Part shown: piece by piece, positions 1 through 10,639 of the stretch | Numbering within the stretch: the stretch's first letter is position 1 | Layout of the letters: every line of letters begins with the position of its first letter | DNA from: Bathynomus jamesi | Taxonomy: Eukaryota > Arthropoda > Malacostraca > Isopoda > Cirolanidae | Reading direction: 5' to 3' | Length of the DNA stretch: 64,000 bases | Assembly: GCA_023014485.1 (NCBI GenBank) | Contig: JAJOZX010000943.1 | Coordinates: 174,501 to 238,500, forward strand | Position numbers and translations under genes: made by a program | The notes under the pieces: generated by a model | What the model saw: the letters and a program-made list of their open reading frames with translations, nothing else | Told to the model about the DNA's origin: nothing | Databases searched by the model: none

Positions 1-323
1 ACATAGGGCGTCAATTTCATTCTAAAAAGTTATTTCTTTGTAAATAACGTACCAGTTATTACATCTAAATGATCCTATCTAAATTGAATTGAAGCACTGA
101 CCCAAATAAGATAATGTTGGTGATAGAAGATATCAACAATCATTATCATTAACAATAATTTGAAATATTTGTATCTGTGTGTGATTGCATTTCTAAGTGG
201 GGGTTAAAGTCAAGTCAAGTGAATTCTTTTTCTGTATTATCCTTCAAGAACACAATTTTTCTTTCGTTTCAAAGTGAGGTTTATGACCTATTTCCTGTTC
301 TGTCGTGAACTATATATATAATA
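1..323. other. No gene seen
   Basis: AT-rich sequence with no coding stretch, repeat or RNA gene that I recognise. It ends in a short TA run into which the first mariner derivative has inserted. Confidence 0.5.
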
Positions 324-325
324 TA

Positions 326-724
326 CAGGGTGTCCCGTAAGTCTGGACCCATAGGGAAAAATAATAAAATTACAAAATAGTCCAAAAATTTATTACATAA
401 TCTGTTCAAAGTGTCCGCCGTTGTGTCGCACACATAGTTGAAGACGCAATCTCCACTGCGACAGCACTTTCTGAATCACAGTCGCAGAAATTTCTTGACA
501 CGCCTCCACAATGCGTGCTTTAAGGTGGAAAATGTTCTGAAGTTTGACCTCGTACACTTTGGCTTTCAAGTGGCCCCACAAATAAAACTCCAGCGGAGTA
601 AGATCATAATAAAAAAATAATAAAAATAATAATAAAAATAATAAAAAAATATATTATAAATAAATTTTTGGACTATTTTGTAATTTTATTATTTTTCCCT
701 ATGGGTCCAGACTTACGGGACACC

Positions 725-727
<3 letters not shown>
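326..727 (-). mobile_element. Deleted Tc1/mariner derivative with intact inverted ends
   Basis: The two ends, 326-392 and 661-727, are perfect 67-bp inverted copies starting CAGGGTGTCCCGTAAG. They are flanked by TA on both sides (324-325, 728-729), the Tc1/mariner target duplication. Only 402 bp remain. The interior keeps the last part of a transposase on the minus strand (393-581, 62 codons, starting MWGHLKAKVY), which resembles the region just after the catalytic triad in mariner/IS630-type enzymes. It cannot encode a working transposase but has the ends needed to be moved in trans. The perfect identity of the long ends suggests a recent insertion or end homogenisation. Confidence 0.9.

Positions 728-760
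<33 letters not shown>
728..760. repeat. (TA)n microsatellite
   Basis: Pure TA dinucleotide array directly abutting the right end of the mariner derivative and the left end of the next element. Confidence 0.95.
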
Positions 761-761
<1 letters not shown>

Positions 762-763
<2 letters not shown>

Positions 764-1312
764 GTGGTGTAGTGCTGTGGGAACGCGTGGGAACGGCGTT
801 CCCTTACTTTTTTTGGTAGACGGAACGGCGTTCCCTCACTATTTCAAATAAATCCGAACTTACAAATGTCTAACGTCATGAAATTTTAATTCCCACCCCT
901 AGAAGAAATATGAGAAAGAATCATTAACTGCTTCATTTCTTTTAGCTTCGACTGAGGCAATGCTAGCCTATAAAGATCTGGTGAAACAGTCACCACGGCG
1001 TACCAGTTGTTAACTTTTTTTTAGTTAATCATTCCAGTTGTTAGCTATTTTTATTGATCGTACTGGATGTCGTATATCTAATGACACTGGAAATACTGCA
1101 TCTTCAACCTTGGAATATATCCTAATATCCAGTGCATATGACCTCAAAATATCCCTGAAATTGGTCAGATTTCAAAAGATTTCCCGGGGGGCTTACAGTG
1201 CCCCGGACCCCAGCTGTATGGGCTCGCCGCGCTCGCCATTGTCCCCCCCCCCCCCGCATCTGAGTAACACTTTCAAAATGCGTTCCCTCACTTCTTTTTT
1301 AGCACTACACCA

Positions 1313-1315
<3 letters not shown>
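762..1315. mobile_element. Non-autonomous hAT-type element
   Basis: The ends are 15-bp inverted copies, CAGTGGTGTAGTGCT at 762-776 and its complement at 1301-1315. Subterminal GGGAACGC-type motifs occur at both ends. The CAGTGGYGTA start is typical of hAT elements. Both flanks are TA arrays, so the 8-bp target duplication cannot be read with certainty. No transposase fragment is visible inside; the open frame across it is broken and has no recognisable domain. Confidence 0.75.
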
Positions 1316-1351
<36 letters not shown>

Positions 1352-1377
1352 AACTCAGAATATATATATATATATAT
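1316..1377. repeat. (TA)n microsatellite, interrupted
   Basis: Two TA arrays separated by a short spacer, right next to the hAT-type element. Confidence 0.9.
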
Positions 1378-1379
1378 TA

Positions 1380-2680
1380 ATGCTTAAAACAATGATACTA
1401 AAAGCTTAAGGGGAAGTAAGATGAAAAGTTTAATATTTTATGCCGAACACCATTGAAGTAAGTGAACTTTTCCTTCAAACTAATTATAAGTTTAATTTCC
1501 CCTGTCTCACATCCAGTATTTAGCCTAAAGCTTAACTGCCAAATAAAATAAAATAAATCGTTCAATTTCACAATTATTTATTTTATATTAAAATTATTGA
1601 AAAAAACGAATGTGTAAAATTGTATTAATTTTATAAATAAAGAATTAATAATTTCGCATCCATTAAGTCGTTATTAGATTTTTCTTCTTGCCAAGAAATA
1701 ATTTTGATTCAAGTTTTAATAATTTACGACCTTGATTCGACGTTTAGCGCTCAATTTACCATAATTATTTATTATTGTTATTAATAATATTATTATTATT
1801 ATTATTATATTATTATTAAATTTAATAAGTGGGAGAAAATTTATTAATGAAAATTAAATTTTACCAAATATGGAATTTAAAAGGTTTTTATGTTTTCACT
1901 CTTATGAACGACCTAACTTAAGAACTTTCGATTTAATACGTTTTAATGAAAAGTTTAATCAGTGTGAAATCCCAGAACAGCGCAGTATCCTCTCGGTTAT
2001 AAATTTTAATTGTCCTTCGGGATGTTCTCAACCGTGTCTTCCCTTTCTGACTGCCTTTCTCTCTGACAATATACATGTTTTTAATTACGGCACATTCGTA
2101 TCACGTTAGGCTTGTTCCACACAAACTGGACTTAAAACTACAAGTATTTGCAATCTCAAACCTTTTGTTTACACAGGCCTCTATATATATATATATCAAC
2201 AGTTAAACATCATTTCGCATAGAGCATCATTCCGCCCATTTCAGGGTACGAGCAGCTGGCAGCAGCATTACTAAGCAAATAGGAGGTCAGAGTATTAACG
2301 AGGCTTCCGTACGTGGTTTACCACCACTGAAAGCAACACTGCTCCGTGTTAGTCTAGTCAAAAGAACGTTCATATCCTTACTCAATTTATTGCAATTTTC
2401 GTTAATTTGCATTTCAGACACTCCTAGTTATTATCACTCCTAGTACATGATTCTTCAGGCGCAAGATGTACCGCAAATTTAAACTTATTTTAACTTTTTA
2501 TTAATAATGATTACATTTTGAATAGGAGAAATTTAATTTATTTAATTTAACAGCTTTAATGAACATAAATAAAAACAAAAAATATTTTTTTCGTTTCTTC
2601 AAAAATTTGACGATAATTTGCGTTGAAAATTGGACGTAGGCTATAGGCCATCTTATTCTTAGTTTGCGCAAAGACCCAGG
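1380..2680. other. AT-rich stretch, no gene seen
   Basis: Very AT-rich DNA with an (ATT)n array near 1780-1820. The short open frame at 1870-2109 has no recognisable domain and no supporting context, so I do not call it. Confidence 0.5.
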
Positions 2681-2696
2681 CTATATACTTATATAT

Positions 2697-2925
2697 ATGC
2701 TCGGTTAGGTTAATTGAATGCCCGATTAGGTCAACTGAATGCCCGATTAGATTAATTGAATGCTCTGTTAGGTTAAATGAATGCCCTCTTAGGTTAATTG
2801 TACGCCGTTGACGATTGGTTAGGTTAAGTCGTGATATTTTCGTTAGTTTTAACGAAAATATCACGACTTAACCTAACCAGTCGTCAAGGGCGTGCAGTTG
2901 ACCTAACCGGGCATTCAATAATTTT
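2697..2925. repeat. GAATGCCC tandem array joined to a palindromic core (arms-out type)
   Basis: About five degenerate units of roughly 20 bp built on TTAGGTYAAYTGAATGCCCG run from 2700 to 2800. They lead into a palindrome (about 2802-2893) whose centre is CGTTAGTTTTAACG and whose arms read TGGTTAGGTTAAGTCGTGAT and its complement. The same core recurs across the window (see the hairpin elements). After the palindrome the GGGCATTCAAT unit appears again in reverse orientation. Confidence 0.85.
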
Positions 2926-2984
2926 ACCGTAGGTTTCGATATATACCTTTCAACCTTTCAAATGTTCCGTGCGATGATTCCTCA

Positions 2985-3385
2985 TTTCACGAAGGTCAAG
3001 CTTGTCACCCCTCCTCTCGAGTTGGCATGGTGAAGTAGCGAGTTGGTTTCTCGTACTCTCCACCTCACACAACCAGGTACGCCCGGCTCATCGGGGATTG
3101 TTCTGAGCCAGGCGTCTAATCTTCCTTTGAAGATGTCCACCGCAACACCAGTCGTATTCCGTAGGTCTTTGGGCAGCTGATTAAAGTCTTGGTCCTCTCA
3201 TAACAAAACTATTTTTTTCAGGGTTAAGGATGTTCCCTGTCTAGCCTTTAATTTGGGATGATCTTTTAGATGGGTTTCCGTGAGGCACGCAAAATCTGCT
3301 CCGGTTTCTTGCATGAGTCCTTTCAAGTATAAAATTTTGTCCGGGGAATGGTTTGATTTAAGGCCCTAAATGTTTGTTAGGATTA
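2985..3385 (-). pseudogene. Non-LTR retrotransposon relic (start and end fused)
   Basis: The minus strand from 3385 to 3190 reads like the beginning of a LINE endonuclease domain (motif FACLTETHLKD). From about 3190 to 2985 it reads like the extreme C-terminus of a LINE reverse transcriptase (LPKDLRNTTG, later ETNSLLHHAN). The kilobases between are missing, so this is an internally deleted copy. It has no intact open frame. Confidence 0.65.
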
Positions 3386-3469
3386 TTTTTATTTTTTCCC
3401 TTTCGTTTCTACATACTTGTGTTTCCCATTCATTTTCCAATAGTGGGGCCCATTTCGTTGCCTTGTGAT

Positions 3470-3471
<2 letters not shown>

Positions 3472-3529
<58 letters not shown>
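3472..3529. repeat. (TA)n microsatellite
   Basis: Uninterrupted TA array of about 28 units. Confidence 0.95.
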
Positions 3530-3531
<2 letters not shown>

Positions 3532-4530
3532 TTTAAAAAATATTAATTTTTCTCATTTTAATGGTGCCCATAGAACGGAAAAGGTCTCCTGTCTCAGCCA
3601 GTCATATCGTTCTACTGAATGTTGCTCTACACAAATTGCACCAAAAAACCCCAATTATCTGCAATCGCAAACTGTCCGTTTTCAGACCTGTATTCATTTT
3701 AGAATAATATTTTATATATATCTGTAGAATCAACGCGTAAAAATGCTGTATTTTATTTGTGAACTGAAACGGGAGAAAATTCAAAGACTACGTCAAAAAA
3801 AAAATAAAAACAATAAAATTGGGAAAACCTTTAATAATACGTCCAGTATACCTCTTTATAATCCAAATTACTTTACACGTCCTTATTACTACAAGTATGA
3901 GAGATTTTTTTCTCCGATACTATTCGTGTTATTAGCATATCATAATAATTATTATTATTATTATTTTACCTCTATCATTATTATTATTATTATTTATTAT
4001 TATTATTATTATATCATTACTCTCATTAATATAGTTGTTATTCTTTTTATTATTAATTCCAGACAGGATACCCTTCTTATTTTCACCCAAGTTCGAGTTG
4101 AACTGTTTGATTAATTAACTGCTGTAATTTTACTAATTGTACTTTTTTCCCAAACTTTATCGTTTTATTATTTATCAACTAATTAAAGTAACTATACGAG
4201 AATTTGTTGATTTTCTACGTTTGTATTTCCGTATCTTATTATATAATATTTTGTATGACCGAAACTGTATTTTAATGTACATCCTATATATGTAGTCTCG
4301 TATAATTGTTCGCTTATCTGTTTTTAATTGCCTCTTCATTTAATTGCCTCCTCAATTATGTTTTCTGCCCGAAATTATTTACGTTTGTAGTATACCGATT
4401 AAAGACTTCTATGATATTTCCTTAACGTTTGTATTGTCGTGTCGTATCATTTTATTTTTTTGTTTTATTTATGTTTACTCCTTTCTGGTTCCAGTATTTA
4501 TTTTGCATATATCTATTTATATATTCTCTC
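3530..4530. other. AT-rich stretch with ATT arrays, no gene seen
   Basis: Low-complexity A+T DNA with (TTA)n runs around 3945-4020. The open frames here are translated simple repeats (runs of Tyr or Ile) and I reject them as genes. Confidence 0.6.
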
Positions 4531-4559
4531 TGTACACACACACACACACATACACACAC

Positions 4560-4606
<47 letters not shown>
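4531..4606. repeat. Compound (CA)n(TA)n microsatellite
   Basis: A CA array (about 4531-4562) passes directly into a TA array of about 22 units. Confidence 0.95.
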
Positions 4607-4608
<2 letters not shown>

Positions 4609-5550
4609 CAAGTTCGGACAACCATGAACTGTTGTTAAAACGCATGTAACTATAGATACAGCAGTACAGCTATCGAACTTGTACCTTGAGACGCTTTTTT
4701 ATTACATTCACTCCACTCGCCTCTGTTAAATTTTTGTTTAACTAACCTACAGTAAACCAAATAAAATTCGTTGACCAAACACAAGAAACGCTATTCAGTA
4801 GGTTCAGAACCCTCATACCTTCACAGTTTTGGTTTTCAATGTTAAAACTTACAACAAGATCGTTATGTCTCTCAAAATTTTTACCAAATTTAAAGAAGAT
4901 GAAATGCTACCGAAGGAACAATTTTTAAAGAAAAGTAGAATTTATTTTAACATTTGCTACTTCAAAATTAAGATGTGCAGTATAAGTTTCACTTGAAAAT
5001 TATATCAGACAATGAATAAATTAAATGAATGAAGCGCAGTTAAACAGTCTTAATTCCACCAATCGGAGGACTTTAAGAGTACCTCTTGACGACAACAGAG
5101 ACGAAAGCTGAGGAATCAAAGGCCATCTGATATTAGAACTTCTACCTCCTCGGTTGCGTACGCCATCGGTTGTGATCACGTGACTGTATTTGATTTTGAG
5201 ATTGACGGTTGGATCCGGTGTTGGTTCCTGCAGGTAATGAACTTATGAGGCGTGGTTGGGGGAGAATGTGAAGGTGTCGATGGAGTGAAAGAAAACTTTG
5301 AAGTTATCCGAGTTTGGAAAGTTCGTTCTCAGCGAAAAGCGGAAATTTAGACACCACTGAGGCGCGTAAGAAGTTTATGGCTCTCCAGTGATTTGCATTT
5401 AAGGAGGAACGAGACTCTTCCACGCGCAAGTTTTAATAGGAAATGATGATTTTGACAATTTCCTTAATAATCATGGAATGTTAAAAAAATTATATTTAGG
5501 CAGACGCGTTTGTTACACTTTCAGAATCAATTCATATTAATCATATAATA
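4607..5550. other. No gene or known repeat seen
   Basis: Moderate-composition single-copy-looking sequence. I see no splice-supported coding signal and no inverted ends. It is one of the few stretches not obviously built from mobile DNA, so an exon of a host gene cannot be excluded. Confidence 0.4.
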
Positions 5551-5551
5551 A

Positions 5552-5720
5552 TGAGTTAGGAGGGCCAGAAACTGGCGCAGCGCTCGGGCCAACTAATGCG
5601 GCACATTACACTAACTTCCGAATTATTAATTATATAATTATTAACCAACACTATCATGATTCATAATTCGAACCCCCGACCTCAGTATCTTCAGTTATTC
5701 GCTCATAGGGAAACTATCAC
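5552..5720 (-). mobile_element. tRNA-derived SINE, reverse orientation
   Basis: The minus strand reads through a degraded tRNA-like head with a B-box-like stretch (the reverse complement of TTCGAACCCCCGACCTCAGT at about 5666-5685). Its tail ends in the same GCGCTG...CAGTTTCTGGCCCTC motif seen in the plus-strand copy at 9413-9600. The two copies differ in the AT-rich middle, and this one lacks the ATA array found there. Confidence 0.65.
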
Positions 5721-6027
5721 CAATTGATCTGCGGGCAATGGCTATAAATGATAAAAGGTTCCATCCATTATTTTAAAAGTTATACAAAATATTAAGACTC
5801 CGAACATTTATAATAAAGTTTGACAGTTTTAAAAGTGGAAATTGGGACGTATGCGACTTTTATGCGATTATGCGATTTGAAGTATCGCGTGAATGGTACA
5901 AGAGAAGAACAAAGATGATGAAGGTAAGAAGTAACGAAGTTCTATTCTTGAGTGATAGAGAGAACTTCTGAGACAACAAATTTGAGTCTTAGGCAAGTTA
6001 TAGAAGGGTGAAGTTTGTGTGTCCCGT

Positions 6028-6098
<71 letters not shown>

Positions 6099-6116
6099 CT
6101 TATATATATATATGGG
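6028..6116. repeat. (TA)n microsatellite
   Basis: Long TA array interrupted once by AAGCT. Confidence 0.95.
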
Positions 6117-6286
6117 ATGAATTTCACAATTAGACACGTGAAATGAATGAATGATGCAAACTCACAAGAAAAAAGAAAAATGATTCCAAGGCCTTTCATG
6201 TATTCAGAAGTACACCTCGTCAGGGAATGAAGGGTGGAGGCAAGATATATACAACGGGACAGAAAAACAAAAAGATTAACACAAGA

Positions 6287-7500
6287 TTAGCAAGAGTTGA
6301 TTAGAGGCAAAAGGTATTTTAAGAGGATATTGTCAATTTTATACATTCCCACACTGTTATTGAAATTATTTTTAAAATGGATAAATGCACATTCTAGAAT
6401 ATTCCTTTCGATTATATCTGTGTTTTTAACGAGAGCTTTAGAACTATCCCACTTAACACTATGATTACATCTATACATATGGTTAAACAATGCATTAGAA
6501 TTATTTGCTGTTCTACACGCATATTTATGCTGTTTTACCCTAATATCTAACGTTTTATCCGTTTGGCCTATATATACTAAAATCACATGGTGTACGTCCG
6601 ATCGAATACACACAACCAACCAGATTATCCCGGCTATTCTTATTAAGCGTGATTTTACAGTATTATTATACTTAAAGACTACATTGAGACCAATTGCTTT
6701 TAGTAAAGTCGGAAGATATTGAAAATTTACATGGTAAGGTAGGCTAAGGATATTTTTACGCTCAAATTTCTTTACAGTTACATTATTATAATACCTATTC
6801 TTGGCTTTCCTTAGGCAGTTATCTAAAAATGAAATAGGGTAACATAATTTAGTACCAATATTCATGATATTGCATAACTTGGAATCTAAAAATTCAGGAC
6901 TGACAATTCTCAATGCTCTAAGAAACATAGTAGAGAAAATAGAAGATTTAATCGAGGGATGATGGTCGGAATAAAAATGCACATAAGAGTTATTGGATCA
7001 AGTAAAGATAAGCACCCCTAGCCTTCTTTAATTAGCCTTATAAGGCTAACTAACGAAAATATCACGACCTAACCTAACCAATCGTCAAGGGCGTACAGTT
7101 GACTTAACGATTGGTTAGGTTAGGTCGTGATATTTTCGTTAGTTAGCCTTATAAGGCTAATTAAAGAAGGCTGGGGGTGCTTATCTTTACTTGATCCGAG
7201 TTATTATTAGTAGGCTTATGATAAACTTAAAATATGAGCTGATTAAAGCATCTCTGAATTTTTAGATCCAGAAACGATAAGCTTCCATCATTTTCTTTTT
7301 CAACCGTGAACTTAATAGATGGGATTAAACTATTGAGTCTACCAAGAAACAAGTCAACATCCAAATTAGGCCAAAGGCATAAAATATCATCCATATACCT
7401 GTACCAAACAAGGTTAAAATTAACAATAGTAGGAAAAATTCTGCTTTCAAAAAATTCCATATAAGTTATAAGTTAGCCAATACCGTTTGAAAGGGGATTT
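6287..7500 (-). pseudogene. Penelope-like retrotransposon: end of reverse transcriptase and GIY-YIG nuclease
   Basis: Penelope-like elements encode a reverse transcriptase related to telomerase, fused to a GIY-YIG endonuclease that cuts the target. Read from 7500 down, the frame shows an AMGNPLS-like motif, then WYRYMDDIL (7227-7460), which is the catalytic YxDD box, and SFLDLKI. It then meets a hairpin insertion at 6995-7197 and resumes with the linker and nuclease, including VYIGQTDKTLDIRVKQHK (the YIG part of GIY-YIG), down to a stop at 6287. There is at least one frameshift near 7470. The missing upstream half of the enzyme is not contiguous: a matching upstream piece lies next door in the opposite orientation. 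Confidence 0.88.
6995..7197 (+). mobile_element. 203-bp hairpin element, copy P1
   Basis: A nearly perfect palindrome with arms of about 85 bp around an asymmetric spacer. It starts GGATCAAGTAAAGATAAGCA and ends with the complement. It is flanked by an 8-bp duplication GAGTTATT (6987-6994, 7198-7205). Removing the element and one duplicate restores a continuous Penelope reading frame, so the boundaries are secure. It has no coding capacity. The arms contain the shared core CGAAAATATCACGACCTAAC. It could form a cruciform or a dsRNA hairpin when transcribed. Confidence 0.95.
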
Positions 7501-8107
7501 CCCATCGCCAATCCAATCCGACCTTTGCTTACTAGTAAAGCGGACAAATCTAATTTGATCGTCATCATGGACAAAAACAATTACAGTGAAAAGATGAGTA
7601 CATTATTGAGTGACCGTGATACGTACAAACCTCTAAACAGAGATTCACTGGAGGATGTTAATAAAATGTTCAACAGAAAATTAAGAGAAATATTAAAAAA
7701 TAACTATAATGGGCTTTCTAAGCAGTTTCTTAGTATTAATCCATCGCTACCATATTTGTATGGTTTAGTAAAAACACAAAGTTAATAATCCCATGAGACC
7801 TATTGTTAGCTCAGTAGGCTCCGTAACCTATAAGCTATCAAAATGGTTATTTAGTTTATTAACGCCATTAGTTGGCTCTATTTCCAAGTCACATATTGTA
7901 AATAACATGGATCTTATTGAGAAACTGAAGTTTCCAATGACCCTAATTTCAAACTGGTAAGTTTTGATGTATGCTCGTTATTCACAAAAGTCCCGGTTGA
8001 TGACCTACTTGATTTTATAAAAGATAAGATCTCTGAATATTCTTTCCCTGTGCAACACAACACTTTTATTGAGTTAATTAAGCTTTGCGTCAAAGATTGT
8101 AAATTTG

Positions 8108-8112
<5 letters not shown>
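7501..8112 (+). pseudogene. Penelope-like retrotransposon: upstream half of reverse transcriptase
   Basis: The plus strand encodes the early reverse-transcriptase blocks: KADKSNLIVIMDKNNY (about 7540-7590), then LPYLYGLVKTQS, and after a frameshift MRPIVSSVGSVTYKLSKWL, then FDVCSLFTKVPVDDL with the first catalytic Asp region. It is truncated by a TA array at 8113. It complements the minus-strand half at 6287-7500, so one element (or two copies) is arranged head to head. Such scrambled, partly inverted arrangements are known for Penelope-like elements. Confidence 0.85.
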
Positions 8113-8159
<47 letters not shown>

Positions 8160-8166
8160 TATATAT
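8113..8166. repeat. (TA)n microsatellite
   Basis: TA array with one phase slip near 8152, truncating the Penelope fragment. Confidence 0.95.
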
Positions 8167-9135
8167 GGCAACATTCCAGAAATTCCTTTCTCGCGGCCTG
8201 AAGTAAACAAGGTGGTGAAATCGGAACACGTGGGCAGAAGCCCGCATGGGAAATACAGATTTCTATATGATTCCAGAGCCCGCCAGAAATTTCCACGTCT
8301 TCAGAGCACGGTTATAAAAGTGTGAAACCACTTCAATTCGCCATCATTCCTCATTCTTCATTTCACTCACTCTCGCTCTCCAACCTTCGTCGCCGAAACT
8401 CCACTCCCTCTGCAATACTCAATGGCGATCCCACAACCTCGGTCGACCCCATTTTGTCCGACCTTTGCTTCACTCAACATCCCTCCATTCGATCTTGGAA
8501 TTTCATTTCGGTTCAACAAGAATTGCATCACCGCGGCAAACCTGCAACCATTTCGTCCGACGCCGTAATCACCTTCACTCCCACAAACTCAGTCCATCTT
8601 CAAGCCTTCATCATTTATCCTGCTCATAGGCTCTCGCGTCTCAGCCTATAACCATCATCAAACCCAGATCTGTAAACTTTTGCATAGGCTCGACTCACTT
8701 GGCCTACGGTGTTTACTGCGTCGTGCTAGGCTACTTGTTACATAGCCTATATTTTCAAACTCTCAGCCTAACCGCATAGGGCCATAGGCTATTTGAAGTA
8801 TTCTTTCAGTACTGCCAAATCGCCTCACATAATTTATGTTGTTGTAATACCGCAAGTAGGCTTATTGCTATTTGTTAACTACCGTATATTTTGTTACCAT
8901 AATTACAATATTGGTCCTAACACCATTGCATTATTTAACTACTGTCTTGTATAAAATCACTCCTTGTCACAAATCATTATTTCGTAACATTACACAATTC
9001 AATATAAAATAACTGTTATTCACTGTAAATAATTATTAATTTATTTTTATTAATTAAACAAAAACTACAAAGGCCCTTTTTTGTCTCCTTCATTAAATAC
9101 ATTATTTATATGGTCGAAAGACCAAATTGGTGACC
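8167..9135 (+). other. Possible LTR-like promoter region, uncertain
   Basis: No protein is recognisable. A TATA-like box (GGTTATAAAAGTG at about 8309-8321) is followed by a pyrimidine-rich stretch. Near 9080-9130 there is an ATTAAA-type signal and then TTGGTGACCC, which resembles the primer-binding-site start after the 5' LTR of some Gypsy/BEL retrotransposons. That would fit a solo or orphan LTR of roughly 1 kb, but I see no second LTR and no target duplication, so this is a weak reading. The GGCCTA/TAGGCT words repeated between 8620 and 8800 are a compositional oddity. Confidence 0.25.
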
Positions 9136-9196
9136 CATTAAAATTCATAGATTAACTCAATTACTTTATTATAGCGGGCCTACTGTCAACAGATCC

Positions 9197-9198
<2 letters not shown>

Positions 9199-9237
<39 letters not shown>
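9199..9237. repeat. Compound (TA)n(GA)n microsatellite
   Basis: TA array followed by about seven GA units. Confidence 0.95.
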
Positions 9238-9411
9238 AGTAACCGTATTGATGTTAATATGGAAAATGTGCTACACACTTACTTCACTCCCGTATTGACG
9301 TCAATCTACGGTTATTGTACTTTTCTACGAAAATAATTACTGAAGGGTTAAGTACTACATTTTTGATAAAGCACCTAATAAGACGAGTTTCACTTAAAAG
9401 TTACAGTTGAA

Positions 9412-9501
9412 AGGCCGAGCGTCCGTAACTCGGTGGATAACACCGTTTCCCTACAAGCGAAGCAACGACACTGAGGTCGGGGGTTCGAATTCCGATGATG
9501 C

Positions 9502-9533
<32 letters not shown>

Positions 9534-9602
9534 CGGGAGTTAGAGCAATCAGCCACATAAGTTGACCTGAGCGCTGTGCCAATTTCTGGCCCCTCTCAAT
9601 GA
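9412..9602 (+). mobile_element. tRNA-derived SINE
   Basis: The head resembles a tRNA gene: an A-box-like region near 9430 and a clear B box GGGTTCGAATTCC at 9481-9493. It is followed by an (ATA)n array (9504-9532) and a tail ending in CAATTTCTGGCCCCTCTC. It is too diverged and has the wrong arms to be a functional tRNA. A second copy lies inverted at 5552-5720. Confidence 0.75.
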
Positions 9603-9789
9603 TAGTTACGCTTGAAAGGATTTTTTTTTTAGTGGGGGAGGTGGGAGAAATGAGTGTTCCTGGATTGTTTATTGCCCCGTTTCTCAAACTTTATTTGCTG
9701 CTTGCGCCTTAAATATCGCCCTTTCATCCCTCCTCTATTTCATCAATTTTAGTTCACTCTTTGTGAACATATTTGTGCCACAATATTAT

Positions 9790-9870
9790 ACAGAGTGGCC
9801 CAAAAGTCCTGTCTCATGGAGGGTATTGTATCCACTAAAATGAGGTAAGACTTCTGGACCACCCTCTATA
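9790..9870. mobile_element. Very short Tc1/mariner-type MITE
   Basis: Imperfect inverted ends, AGAGTGGCCCAAAAGTC on the left and the complement of AGGGTGGTCCAGAAGTC on the right, lie about 80 bp apart next to TA dinucleotides. It looks like an extreme internal-deletion derivative. The exact ends are uncertain. Confidence 0.5.
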
Positions 9871-9904
9871 TAACTAAACATTGTAAATGTAATTGAGGGA
9901 CGTT

Positions 9905-9930
9905 TGACAGAAGATAGGGAGTGCTGGAAC
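9905..9930 (+). mobile_element. LINE-J copy 1, 5' sliver
   Basis: These bases, GACAGAAGATAGGGAGTGCT and onward, match the 5' region of LINE-J at 43930-43960, where the sequence continues uninterrupted. Here it is split by the 12.4-kb hAT element, and the LINE resumes at 22334. Confidence 0.8.
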
Positions 9931-10639
9931 CAGTGGCGTACTAAGGGGGGGTGCGAGGGGGGCGGTCCGCCCCGGGTGGCAGCCAGGAGGGGGGTGCCAT
10001 CGGGAGAGTTGAAATACCAGTACAAGTTTTCAAACCAAATGAAAAATTCGCCAAAGTAAGAAAAAAAATTAAAATGTTCAAACTATTACAGCTTAATGTT
10101 AATTTCCACTATAAAATAAATTTTTATTTTTATTGGCAATACAAAATTTACAAACGAAAAATTAAATATTTGATAAAAATTACATCGAAAGGCGAATGTT
10201 TGTTGACGTTTTAGTCATCAGTTTGTTGAGCATAGCCAGCTGGCTGCAACTGACATTCCAAGTCTTGTTCACTTGACACTGTGACTCCACATACATGAGG
10301 TATGTTTCATTAAATAATTATGATAAAGCATAAAGTGCTGATGGTGGTGATATGACTGCATGATTTTTTTTAATGCAACTACATGGTGATGTTAAGACAG
10401 AGAGGGTGATGATGTGACTGCATGGAGATGTGTTAATGCTTACATGCTTAATATACGTAGTAAACACCGTTTCAGATTTACATCAACAACTACAGTACTA
10501 TTCTATATTGAATTAGTAATAATGCTTATTGGCTTAGTCAAGTTCAACAATTTTACAATGTCCAGTGTAGTATCATTGTATATTTAATATGTTGTTAATG
10601 CTTACTGTTTATTAAATGCATTGGCATTGATAATTAATT

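Noticed and set aside
2556..2864. Open frame with a GHSINLTE repeat that looked like a repeat protein
   Set aside because: It is the reverse translation of the 20-bp GAATGCCC tandem array, with no coding signal outside it.
4344..4649. Open frames rich in Tyr-Ile or His-Thr
   Set aside because: They are translations of (TA)n and (CA)n arrays.
8167..9135. LTR retrotransposon
   Set aside because: Kept only as a weak regional note: no second LTR, no gag or pol, and no target duplication were found.
9412..9500. Possible functional tRNA gene (B box present)
   Set aside because: The arms do not fold as a tRNA and an inverted diverged copy exists; a SINE head explains it.
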